DNA of 64,000 nucleotides from Flavobacterium panici. Lineage in GTDB: Bacteria > Bacteroidota > Bacteroidia > Flavobacteriales > Flavobacteriaceae. The notes under the pieces are model-generated. The model had not been told where the DNA came from. It was given only the letters and a program-made list of their open reading frames with translations, and did no database searches. Both the position numbers and the translations under genes were made by a program. The stretch spans positions 203,003 through 267,002 of the forward strand of contig NZ_CAIJDE010000044.1 of NCBI RefSeq assembly GCF_903819335.1, read 5' to 3'. Below, piece by piece: positions 8,387 through 14,595 of the stretch; position 1 is the first letter of the stretch; the number at the start of each line of letters is the position of its first letter.

Positions 8387-8785
8387 TTATTTCAATTTCA
8401 TTAATTTTTCTAAATACTCAACTTTATCTTTTTCAGCCTGAACCAAACGCTCATAAAGTTCCACAACTTTATCAAGAGGATTGAAAGTACAATGATTATT
8501 AGAATTATTTAGATTACCATTATTAGCACTATTATCATAAAAGTTATTAAAGAAATTAAAAACAGATTCTTCTGTAAAATTTTCAATAGCTTCTACCGTC
8601 ACGCCAAGTGCTTTTGCAATTTGCACCAATTTTTCGAAATCAACAGTTTCGCTGGTTTCAATGCTGGAAATAGTCTGCTGGCTTGTGCCAATAGCATCCG
8701 CAAGTGCTCCTTGTTTCATTCCGCGAAGCTCTCTTATTCGGCTGATATTTCGGCCAATATTTCTGGGTCTGGTTTCTGTGCTCAT
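8387..8785 (-). CDS. XRE family DNA-binding regulator
   Basis: A 132-residue protein with a helix-turn-helix at about residues 12-66 (ISRIRELRGMKQGALADAIG, TSQQTISSIE). An Asn-rich linker follows, then a charged C-terminal helix (LYERLVQAEKDKVEYLEKLMK) that probably mediates oligomerisation. It is convergent with the nuclease-STAND gene. Candidate TAnnTTTG promoter boxes lie on its strand at 8793-8800 and near 8810. Similar small regulators are common in Bacteroidota and usually stand alone. Whether it controls the defence gene or the units to its right is not shown by the sequence. Confidence 0.88.
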   Translation of the reverse strand: MSTETRPRNIGRNISRIRELRGMKQGALADAIGTSQQTISSIETSETVDFEKLVQIAKALGVTVEAIENFTEESVFNFFNNFYDNSANNGNLNNSNNHCTFNPLDKVVELYERLVQAEKDKVEYLEKLMKLK

Positions 8786-8960
8786 AATTCAAAGATATTT
8801 AAAATTTTTGACAAAAATAACTGTCCGTAAAATACAAGATCGATTTGATAAAATACAATTTTGTTGCTTTTTTGAAAGAGTAAAAATACTCTTTTTCTTA
8901 CTTTAGTTAAAAAAACATTTTTAAAATTAACAAGAGAATTATATAAATAGAAAAAACGTC

Positions 8961-8968
8961 TACATTTG
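8961..8968 (+). promoter_or_regulatory. Promoter (TACATTTG) of short transcript A
   Basis: A good match to the Bacteroidota -7 box TAnnTTTG. It is about 30 nt before the small reading frame at 8998. The -33 box is weak. Confidence 0.6.
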
Positions 8969-8997
8969 CACCCGTAATAAAAAAACAAAAAATACAG

Positions 8998-9096
8998 ATG
9001 ATACTTTCAGTAAGACAATATTTTGATCACTTAGCAGGAAATCTTCCGGCTAAAATATCAGGATGTATCATGTATTTTTATGAAATTGAAATGTAA
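8998..9096 (+). CDS. Short transcript A: possible 32-residue peptide
   Basis: Between the promoter at 8961 and the terminator at 9127 the only frame is 32 codons (MILSVRQYFDHLAG... to YEIEM). There is no clear ribosome binding site, which is normal in this phylum. The unit is about 180 nt in all and could equally be a small RNA. A second unit of the same design lies at 9483-9710. I do not recognise the peptide. Confidence 0.35.
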   Translation: MILSVRQYFDHLAGNLPAKISGCIMYFYEIEM

Positions 9097-9126
9097 ATTT
9101 TAGAGTTCAACTCAACATAAAATATA

Positions 9127-9158
9127 AAAGCGTCCTTATTTCGGGACGCTTTTTTTGT
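9127..9158 (+). terminator. Terminator of short transcript A
   Basis: AAAGCGTCC (9127-9135) pairs with GGACGCTTT (9144-9152) and is followed by T7. It is a strong intrinsic terminator. Confidence 0.88.
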
Positions 9159-9482
9159 TTTTAAGCATTTCGATTTCGGTTAAAAAGCACTTCGACTTCG
9201 CTCAGTGTGACAAAAAAATTGGCGAGAATGACAAGAAAAATGATAAAAAAGAAACCATAACTAAAAATAATTAAAAAAATAATTGACCAAATGTTTAATG
9301 CATAATCTAAATATTGAAATATAATCTTGAAAAGTAATCTGATGAGAGACAGTCATTTGATACAAAAAGGAATCTGCACCAGTATGCGGACAAGGATTTC
9401 TATGTTTTAATTTTAGGTATAACTATTTGATAATCAATAAAATAATTTTAAAAATGATTTGGATAATTGATTTTTTCGACTT
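9159..9482. other. Gap between short units A and B
   Basis: It contains a half copy of the acttcgacttcgctcag repeat (about 9190-9207), which also appears as a full inverted repeat near 52.3 kb. A 70-nt stretch with possible structure (about 9330-9400) shows no family I recognise. I see no gene. Confidence 0.5.
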
Positions 9483-9490
9483 TATCTTTG
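9483..9490 (+). promoter_or_regulatory. Promoter (TATCTTTG) of short transcript B
   Basis: A -7 box TATCTTTG, with TTTG at 9458-9461 as the -33 box, 21 nt upstream of it. Both fit the Bacteroidota consensus. Confidence 0.65.
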
Positions 9491-9558
9491 CCGAAGAAAA
9501 TCTGAAAGCAGAAATTCAAATAGCAACAACAATTTCAAAATATAATACAACATATAAA

Positions 9559-9654
9559 ATGGCTTTACATAACAACATATATAACACACAACTGCTAGAC
9601 CCGAGATTCGATCTTGGATGTTTAACAACACAGGTGCATCAATACAGGCAATAG
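9559..9654 (+). CDS. Short transcript B: possible 31-residue peptide
   Basis: The frame MALHNNIYNTQLLDPRFDLG... ends at TAG 9654. The DNA also contains CGAGATTCGATCTTG, a T-arm-like hairpin (5 bp, TTCGA loop), so the product may be a structured RNA rather than a peptide. The terminator at 9680 closes a unit of about 210 nt directly before the tRNA cluster. Confidence 0.35.
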   Translation: MALHNNIYNTQLLDPRFDLGCLTTQVHQYRQ

Positions 9655-9679
9655 GATAGTTATATCATATTGAATTTAT

Positions 9680-9710
9680 AAAGCACCTTTAACCGGGTGC
9701 TTTTTTTATG
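9680..9710 (+). terminator. Terminator of short transcript B
   Basis: AAAGCACC (9680-9687) pairs with GGTGCTTT (9696-9703) and continues as a T-run. Confidence 0.88.
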
Positions 9711-9722
9711 CCCAAAAATTAT

Positions 9723-9795
9723 GATTTCGTAGCTCAATTGGCAGAGCGCTTGACTGTTAATCAATAGGTTGAAGGTTCGATTCCTTCCGAAATCG
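9723..9795 (+). tRNA. tRNA-Asn(GTT), atypical
   Basis: A 73-nt cloverleaf. The acceptor GATTTCG/CGAAATC is perfect, the D-arm is GCTC/GAGC, and the T-arm GAAGG/CCTTC has loop TTCGATT. The anticodon loop is CTGTTAA. The anticodon stem CTTGA/TCAAT has a C-T mismatch at its end. CCA is not encoded. The sequence differs from what I expect of a housekeeping flavobacterial tRNA-Asn. Confidence 0.8.
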
Positions 9796-9816
9796 CATTG
9801 TTCTCTAGAAGGAACT

Positions 9817-9889
9817 GGCTCATTGGGGTTACTGGCTAACCTTCCCGACTGTCTCTCGGGAGAAACGGGTTCGACTCCCGTATGAGCCG
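9817..9889 (+). tRNA. tRNA-Asp(GTC), atypical
   Basis: A 73-nt cloverleaf with acceptor GGCTCAT/ATGAGCC, anticodon stem CCCGA/TCGGG with loop CTGTCTC (anticodon GTC), and T-arm ACGGG/CCCGT. The D-arm (GGTT/AACC) is unusual and lacks the normal AGCTC start. It lies 21 nt after tRNA-Asn. Confidence 0.75.
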
Positions 9890-9898
9890 CGAGTTTGC

Positions 9899-10096
9899 CG
9901 CAAAGGCACTAAGGCGCAAAGGTTTTTGTTTGACGCAGATTAAGCAGATTTACTTAAAGTAAAAAATTTGTGACTCTGCGACTTTGCGAGAGATTGACAA
10001 AGTATTGTAAAAAGAGCTGGCGAGCAATTTTCTCGCAAAGTCGCCAAGACGCTAAGAAAAATAAGCTTTGTGTCTTAGTGTCTTCGTGGCAAAATA
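9899..10096. repeat. Direct repeat copy a in the tRNA cluster
   Basis: It contains, in order, acgcagattaagcagattta, cttaaagtaaaaaa, gactctgcgactttgcgaga, gacaaagtattgtaaaaag, gctggcgagcaatt and ctcgcaaagtcgc. The same order recurs at about 10279-10430 and, shortened, at 10515-10652. The copies alternate with the tRNA genes. Confidence 0.8.
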
Positions 10097-10103
10097 AAAA
10101 AAA

Positions 10104-10182
10104 TCTGGGAAGATAACGGTGGTTGTTTACCCGCTTTGGACGCGGGAGTTCGCAGGTTCTCCCGATAGCTATCGGGACCAGA
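10104..10182 (+). pseudogene. tRNA-Pro(TGG)-like, T-arm replaced by a palindrome
   Basis: The anticodon arm is perfect, CCCGC/GCGGG (10130-10134 with 10142-10146), with loop TTTGGAC (anticodon TGG). Acceptor ends TCTGG and CCAGA can pair. Where the T-arm should be, an 18-bp perfect palindrome TCCCGATAGCTATCGGGA (10160-10177) follows GCAGGTTC. The product could not be a normal tRNA. It may be a dead copy or a tRNA-like RNA. Confidence 0.6.
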
Positions 10183-10187
10183 CAAAT

Positions 10188-10271
10188 GGAAATACGCTAA
10201 AGTTGGAGAGTTAGGTCGGTCTGTAAAACCGTTGTCTTTTGACTGAGTAGGTTCGAATCTTACTATTTCCA
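10188..10271 (+). tRNA. tRNA-Tyr(GTA), atypical
   Basis: An 84-nt class II tRNA. The acceptor GGAAATA/TATTTCC is perfect. The anticodon stem CGGT/ACCG has loop CTGTAAA, and there is a long variable arm (GTTGTC...). The T-arm GTAGG/CTTAC has loop TTCGAAT. It begins 5 nt after the broken Pro-like copy. Confidence 0.8.
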
Positions 10272-10278
10272 CAAATTG

Positions 10279-10430
10279 AGCAGATGTACTTAAAGTAAAA
10301 ACTTTGCGACTCTGCGACTTTGCGAGAGATTGACAAAGTATTGTAAAAAGAACTGGCGAGCAATTATCTCGCAAAGTCGCAAAGTCGCAAAGAAATAACC
10401 TTTGTGTCTTCGTGCCTTAGCGGCAGAAAA
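10279..10430. repeat. Direct repeat copy b in the tRNA cluster
   Basis: Near-identical in order and sequence to copy a, including taaagtaaaaactttgcgac and ttgacaaagtattgtaaaaa. It separates tRNA-Tyr and tRNA-Leu. Confidence 0.8.
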
Positions 10431-10434
10431 AAAT

Positions 10435-10508
10435 GCAGGAATGGCGCAATTGGTAGACGCGGCTGACTTAGAATCAGTTTTTTGAGAGTTCGAGTCTCTC
10501 TTCCTGTA
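10435..10508 (+). tRNA. tRNA-Leu(TAG)-like without a long variable arm
   Basis: The acceptor GCAGGAA/TTCCTGT (one wobble), a Leu-type D-arm (GGCGCAATTGGTAGACGCG), anticodon loop CTTAGAA, and T-arm GAGAG/CTCTC are all present. At 74 nt it lacks the long variable arm that bacterial tRNA-Leu needs; only TTTTTT lies between the anticodon and T arms. Charging by LeuRS is doubtful. Confidence 0.7.
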
Positions 10509-10514
10509 CTATAG

Positions 10515-10652
10515 CCACAAAGGCGCAAAGACGCAAAGTTTTTTGTTTCACGCAGATTGAGCAGATTTACTTAAAGTAAAAACTTTGCGACTCTGCGACT
10601 TTGCGAAAGATGATAAAGTATTGTAAAAAGAGCTGGCGAGTAATCGGGAAAT
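10515..10652. repeat. Direct repeat copy c in the tRNA cluster (truncated)
   Basis: The order matches copies a and b up to gagctggcgagtaat and then diverges into the leader of the exonuclease gene. Confidence 0.75.
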
Positions 10653-10693
10653 TGTGTATTTATTTAAAAGTAATAATTAAGAATTTAGAAATC

Positions 10694-11242
10694 ATGGTGT
10701 TATATGATAAAATTATAGTGATTGATATTGAAGCAACTTGCTGGGAATCTAAGGAGGAAACACTCTTAAATCAGAGAGAAATTATCGAGATAGGAGTATG
10801 CAAGTTAATATTATCGTCGGGAAAAATTGAAGATAAACAAAGTTTTTATATCAAACCAGAAGTTTCTCAAGTTTCTTCTTTTTGTCACCAATTAACTGGA
10901 ATTACAAATGAAAAACTACAGATAGAAGGAACTTCACTTGAGAAAGCATTGAAGAAAATTAATTCCAAATATTCGGCAAAGTATAGAACATTTGCCGGTT
11001 ATGGCGATTTTGATAAAGAAATATTAGAACAAGAATGTAAATCAAAAGCAATTGAAAACCCATTTAGAAATGACTATTTGAATATAAAGACACTTTTTAA
11101 TTTAGTTTACCTTCAGGAGAAACCTAAAGGATTATTGAAAGAGCTAGAGTTAATAGGAGAATCTTTTGAAGGAGAGAATCATAATGGAGCGGATGATGCT
11201 TACAATGCAGCCAAATTGCTGTATAAAGTTTTAAAGAAATAA
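10694..11242 (+). CDS. ERI1/KapD-like 3'-5' exoribonuclease (DEDDh), first copy
   Basis: A 182-residue protein. The catalytic pattern is visible: DIEATCW (D11, E13), GYGDFD (D107) and HNGADDAYN (H163, D168), the DEDDh signature of ERI1-like exonucleases that trim structured RNA 3' ends. The ATG at 10694 is preferred because the protein family starts a few residues before the first catalytic Asp; a longer frame upstream lies in repeat sequence. It is 13 nt before the ATP-grasp gene, so an operon is likely. A second copy lies at 14596-15141. In this setting it probably trims tRNA-like or damaged RNA ends before ligation (inference). Confidence 0.85.
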   Translation: MVLYDKIIVIDIEATCWESKEETLLNQREIIEIGVCKLILSSGKIEDKQSFYIKPEVSQVSSFCHQLTGITNEKLQIEGTSLEKALKKINSKYSAKYRTFAGYGDFDKEILEQECKSKAIENPFRNDYLNIKTLFNLVYLQEKPKGLLKELELIGESFEGENHNGADDAYNAAKLLYKVLKK

Positions 11243-11255
11243 AAAATTAAAAACG

Positions 11256-12041
11256 ATGAAACAAAAATACAACCGAATAGCTCTTGTTGGAATTGAACAG
11301 GAAGAATATGATATTATAAAAGCCCAGTATTCAGGACATATTATCTGGCATCAGTCTATACCAAAAATTGTGGTTAAGGATGAGGTTTTGTATATGGAAA
11401 AATCGATTGGAGTTGGAATGTTACCTGTAGATAAAGTCGTCTATTACGGAATTTACGACAATGATTTTGATTTCATTACGGGTCTTGCGATCTGGAATGG
11501 AGATTGTTATCCAAAGGCTTCAGCAATGCTCGACTGTCGTTTTAAAATTCCTTGTCTGGTAAAAGCACTGTCTCTTTCAAGATTCAGTGCCCCACGCGGA
11601 TTTATAAGTGCAGGCGCTTCTGTTAACACAACCGGAGATACCATTGCAAAATGGGGAAACTGGCATTGCGGTGAAAACAAATATCGTTTTACAGGAGAAT
11701 GGGAAAGCGAATTTACCGCAACCATTGAACCTTATTTTGAAGGCGATGCTGTTCGTATTATGATGATTGGTGAAACGTATTGGCAAATAAAACTAGAAGG
11801 TGACGATTGGTTAAAATCTATTCATCCTGATAATGCCAATTTTATGCCTGTCGATCAGGATTTGTTAGAAGATACGCTTTACATCAAGAATGTTTTGCAA
11901 ATGGACATGATAGGAAATGATTACATCGTTGCAAAAGACGGTACTAAATATTTATTAGAAGTCAATCATATTCCCAATATAACCCGATTTGAAGAGGTAA
12001 GACAAGTCTATTTATCGACTGTAATAGAATGGATTAACTAA
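11256..12041 (+). CDS. ATP-grasp domain protein
   Basis: A 261-residue protein. The second half matches the ATP-grasp fold of RimK-like ligases: EPYFEGDAVRIMMIGE, then QMDMIGNDYI, then KYLLEVNHIPN (metal-binding E and N). The first half would be the preATP-grasp and lid region. ATP-grasp enzymes make amide bonds to carboxylates, but within RNA repair clusters ATP-grasp superfamily proteins are also RNA ligases. Which reaction applies here cannot be told from sequence. It sits between an exoribonuclease gene and a tRNA-like RNA locus and is followed within 10 nt by a hairpin element shared with the TROVE gene end. Confidence 0.75.
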   Translation: MKQKYNRIALVGIEQEEYDIIKAQYSGHIIWHQSIPKIVVKDEVLYMEKSIGVGMLPVDKVVYYGIYDNDFDFITGLAIWNGDCYPKASAMLDCRFKIPCLVKALSLSRFSAPRGFISAGASVNTTGDTIAKWGNWHCGENKYRFTGEWESEFTATIEPYFEGDAVRIMMIGETYWQIKLEGDDWLKSIHPDNANFMPVDQDLLEDTLYIKNVLQMDMIGNDYIVAKDGTKYLLEVNHIPNITRFEEVRQVYLSTVIEWIN

Positions 12042-12047
12042 AGATTT

Positions 12048-12091
12048 TTGCACTGCGCAAAATTACTGCGCAGTGCAATTTGAATATTTGT
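12048..12091 (+). repeat. Hairpin-containing element, copy 2 (after ATP-grasp gene)
   Basis: TTGCACTGCGCA (12048-12059) pairs perfectly with TGCGCAGTGCAA (12067-12078). The following ATTTGAATATTTGT is identical to copy 1 at 382-420, with 34/39 identity over the element. It is the strongest hairpin of the three copies. Confidence 0.8.
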
Positions 12092-12129
12092 TCAGGAATT
12101 AAAACAAGTTCTTTTATAAAATGAAATAC

Positions 12130-12287
12130 ATCAAAGTTTTGGCTTTGATTAAAAATATCAAACAAGCCCAGTTGCGTGTTTCTGTATAGCACCATTGTAG
12201 GGAACTTTCCGCGAAAGCGAATTATGTTTTTCTATGCAGCTTGGTTTGGAGGTTTTGGATGGTTTTCCAAAAAACTATCCCACCAAG
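12130..12287 (+). ncRNA. 5' structured part of the Band-7-linked RNA locus
   Basis: Perfect hairpins are seen here: ATCAAAG/CTTTGAT (12130-12149) and a 10-bp stem with CCAA loop (12257-12266 with 12271-12280). The second is enclosed by CTTGGT/ACCAAG (12240-12245 with 12282-12287). A CGCGAAAGCG hairpin lies near 12209. No reading frame of interest covers it. Confidence 0.55.
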
Positions 12288-12298
12288 ATCTATGTGTC

Positions 12299-12349
12299 AT
12301 GGGTTCGACTCCCATTCGCAGCAATGCGATAGCTCAGTTCGGTAGAGCA
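12299..12349 (+). ncRNA. Permuted tRNA-like module A (T-acceptor-D)
   Basis: T-arm ATGGG/CCCAT with loop TTCGACT (12299-12315) is followed directly by TCGCA-GCAA-TGCGA (12316-12329), an acceptor stem closed by a GNRA tetraloop. TA and a canonical D-arm GCTC/GAGC (12330-12349) come next. Ordinary tRNA order is acceptor, D, anticodon, T, so this is circularly permuted with no free 3' end. The same order is seen in Y RNA-like units 1 and 2. Confidence 0.8.
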
Positions 12350-12361
12350 ATAGAAGTCAAC

Positions 12362-12436
12362 GCAGGTTCGAATCCTGCACTACTCCCGATGGGGTAGTTG
12401 GACGAGCGGTAAGTCAACAACAGACTGAAAATCTGT
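12362..12436 (+). ncRNA. Permuted tRNA-like module B with Phe-type anticodon arm
   Basis: T-arm GCAGG/CCTGC with loop TTCGAAT (12362-12378), then an 8-bp acceptor-like stem (12379-12386 with 12391-12398, one wobble) capped by CGAT. A D-arm with GAC/GTC stem (12401-12415) follows, and then a perfect anticodon arm ACAGA/TCTGT with loop CTGAAAA (12420-12436), as in tRNA-Phe(GAA). All four tRNA arms are present but the order is rotated, with the ends in the variable region. It fits the 'novel tRNA-like molecule' reported beside Band-7 proteins in RNA repair clusters. Confidence 0.8.
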
Positions 12437-12449
12437 CTTTACAGAGACC

Positions 12450-12700
12450 ATCACTCTTAAAAAGATGACCAGAAAAAAAACTGATTTGTCTTTGTCAGTG
12501 AAACTAAGGTTTTTGAACCTGAAATTTCACACTCATGATAAAGCCAGTGCGAAAAGCAATGTTTTTTGAAATACTTGTTTTCTTCTCGATTTGATTGTTA
12601 AGATGATTTGGGGATCGTCGCTGCAAAATACAATCGAAAACAATTCGGGTAAACAAATAACAAACTCTTCATCCGTTTTTTTCGGAGGAGAAAGGCAAAG
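12450..12700 (+). ncRNA. 3' structured part of the Band-7-linked RNA locus
   Basis: Several hairpins are visible. GTGAAA/TTTCAC (about 12498-12529) encloses AGGTT/AACCT, with flanking CTTTGTC/GATAAAG. A second set is GATTGT/ACAATC (about 12592-12634) enclosing GATGAT/ATCGTC. A CCG-T7-CGG hairpin lies near 12673. Whether these belong to one RNA or to the leader of the Band-7 gene is open. Confidence 0.5.
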
Positions 12701-12856
12701 AGGTTTTTTTATTTAGAAAGTGATAATAGAAGATAAAGAATAGAATAAAGAGAATCATTCTAATCTGAGAAATCTGTGGCAAAAAAATAAACAAAGATTT
12801 TCGACTGTTTCATAACCTGAAACTTGAAACAAGAAAAACTTGAAACAAAAAACAAC

Positions 12857-13954
12857 ATGATAAAAAGAATCAAAATCGAAGCATACCAAGTGGGTTTGCT
12901 TTTTGAAAACAGAAAATTAATTAAAGTATTAGAAGAAGGTTTGCACTGGATTTTTGGAGACAAAAATGTGATGATCTATGATATGAATGCCATTTTTCAT
13001 GCTCCTTTTGAATTGAACATTTTATTGCAAAATGAAGTTTTGGCTTCAATGCTTGAAGTTGTTGAGGTTGCCGATAATGAGATTGTTTTACATTTCGTAA
13101 ACGGAAATTTCAAAGGAACGCTGACTCCGGGAAGACATCCTTTCTGGAAAGGAATTGTGAAAAACGAATTCAAAAAAGCAGATCTTTCTAAAATTGAAAT
13201 CACAGAGAATATTCCGGTAAACTTATTGGAACATAATCAATTGAAATACTTTGTTAGAAAATTTATTGTAGCAAGTAACGACAAAGCTTTGTTGTTTGTG
13301 AATGGAACTTTCGTTAAAGAATTAAAATCCGGAACACATTACTTTTGGAATAACTCGATTACAATCGAAGTTAAAACAATTGATGTGAGACAGCAGCAAG
13401 TTGAAATTTCAGGGCAAGAATTATTGACTAAAGATAAAGCAGGATTAAGAATCAACTTTTTTGTGAGATACCAAGTTGTGAATATCATGAAAGCTTTAGT
13501 TGACAATAAAGACTTTGAAAAACAATTGTATGTTGCCATGCAGTTAGCTTTAAGAGCTTTTGTGGGCGGATTGACCTTAGACGAATTATTGGCTAAAAAA
13601 GATACCATTGCCGAAGCTATTTTAGCAGAAGTAACAACTAAAATAGAAGATTTAGGTTTAACGATTTCTGATGCCGGAATTCGTGACGTAATCCTGCCTG
13701 GAGATATGAAAGAGATCATGAATCAGGTTTTGGTTGCTGAGAAAAAAGCACAGGCCAACAGTATTATGCGAAGAGAAGAAACCGCTTCAACAAGAAGTTT
13801 ATTGAACACAGCAAAGCTGATGGAAGAAAACGAAATGTTGTGGAAATTGAAAGAGATGGAATACGTTGAAAAAATCGCCGATAAAATTGGAGAAATCACA
13901 ATTTCAGGAAGCGGAAACGTAATTGGTCAATTGAAGGAAATCTTCGTGAAATAA
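12857..13954 (+). CDS. SPFH/Band-7 domain protein (slipin-like), RNA repair type
   Basis: A 365-residue protein. The middle (VRQQQVEISGQELLTKDKAGLRINFFVRYQV) is a typical SPFH/Band-7 core, and the C-terminus (EEENEM..., KKAQANSIMRREETASTRSLLNTAKLMEEN) is the coiled-coil part. The first half contains three copies of a motif like LLFENRKLIKVLEEGLHWIF, at about residues 12-33, 75-97 and 135-158. No N-terminal membrane helix is seen, unlike most slipins, so it may be soluble. Band-7 proteins oligomerise into rings and are proposed scaffolds in RNA repair clusters. ATG 12857 is chosen over an upstream in-frame TTG. The tRNA-like RNA lies directly upstream. Confidence 0.85.
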   Translation: MIKRIKIEAYQVGLLFENRKLIKVLEEGLHWIFGDKNVMIYDMNAIFHAPFELNILLQNEVLASMLEVVEVADNEIVLHFVNGNFKGTLTPGRHPFWKGIVKNEFKKADLSKIEITENIPVNLLEHNQLKYFVRKFIVASNDKALLFVNGTFVKELKSGTHYFWNNSITIEVKTIDVRQQQVEISGQELLTKDKAGLRINFFVRYQVVNIMKALVDNKDFEKQLYVAMQLALRAFVGGLTLDELLAKKDTIAEAILAEVTTKIEDLGLTISDAGIRDVILPGDMKEIMNQVLVAEKKAQANSIMRREETASTRSLLNTAKLMEENEMLWKLKEMEYVEKIADKIGEITISGSGNVIGQLKEIFVK

Positions 13955-13958
13955 AGAA

Positions 13959-13992
13959 AAACCATCAACGGGAACGCTGGTGGTTTTAGTTT
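13959..13992 (+). terminator. Weak terminator/attenuator hairpin
   Basis: AAACCATCA pairs with TGGTGGTTT across a GGGAACGC loop in the gap between the Band-7 and phosphoesterase genes. The T-run is short, so read-through is likely. Confidence 0.5.
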
Positions 13993-14008
13993 AAAAATTA
14001 AAATTAAA

Positions 14009-14575
14009 ATGAATCAAAAAATATTTTTTACGTCTGACCATCATTTTGGTCATACAAACATAATTAAGTTTAGCGAGCGTCCATTTGCTACAGTAGAAGA
14101 AATGGATTCGGAGCTCATTAAACGATGGAATGAAAAGGTGAGTCAGAGAGATATTGTTTATCACTTAGGTGATATTTCTTTGGCAAGACCAGAACAAACA
14201 AAAGAAATTTTAGACCAGTTAAACGGTTCAATTTTTCTGGTACAAGGCAATCACGATAAATCGGCTTTAAGTTATAAAAAGCGATTTGAGTGGATTAAAG
14301 ATTATTATGAATTAAGTATTGAAGATGCAGATGCACCAAACGGAAGACAGAAAATAATCTTGTTTCACTACGCCATGAAAGTGTGGAGAAGTTCATTTAG
14401 AGGAACATGGCATTTATACGGCCACTCTCACGGTCATTTGTTTGACGATGAAACATCACGCTCTTTTGATGTTGGCGTAGACTGCCACAATTATGCACCA
14501 CTTTCTTATGATGAAGTAAAAGCAATCATTATGAAGAAAGATTGGAAAGCTCCTTTTGGAGATAGAGAATTATAA
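14009..14575 (+). CDS. Calcineurin-like metallophosphoesterase
   Basis: A 188-residue protein with every metal-binding motif of the family: SDHHFGH (D10, H12), HLGD (D55), GNHD (81-83), FHYAMK, and YGHSHGH. Relatives act as phosphodiesterases or phosphatases on nucleotides and RNA ends. Placed between a Band-7 gene and an ERI1-like exonuclease, 20 nt before the latter, it could remove or open 2',3'-cyclic phosphates at RNA ends. That substrate is inferred from the neighbours, not from the protein itself. Confidence 0.88.
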   Translation: MNQKIFFTSDHHFGHTNIIKFSERPFATVEEMDSELIKRWNEKVSQRDIVYHLGDISLARPEQTKEILDQLNGSIFLVQGNHDKSALSYKKRFEWIKDYYELSIEDADAPNGRQKIILFHYAMKVWRSSFRGTWHLYGHSHGHLFDDETSRSFDVGVDCHNYAPLSYDEVKAIIMKKDWKAPFGDREL

Positions 14576-14595
14576 AATATTTAAAAATTAAAGAA

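Noticed and set aside
9330..9400. CTGATGAG stretch that resembles the core of a hammerhead ribozyme
   Set aside because: The second core part (GAAA) and the flanking stems are not found at the needed places.
10601..10693. Longer start for the first ERI1-like exonuclease
   Set aside because: The extra 31 codons lie partly in the repeat sequence of the tRNA cluster, and the family starts close to the DIEATCW motif.
12325..12386. Reading D-arm of module A plus T-arm of module B as one ordinary tRNA
   Set aside because: The acceptor ends would not pair, while the permuted pairings (TCGCA/TGCGA and the 8-bp stem) do.
12176..12397. 73-codon open frame over the permuted tRNA-like RNA
   Set aside because: It reads through T-arm and D-arm sequence (VNAGSNPALL is the T-arm of module B); RNA structure explains the bases better.
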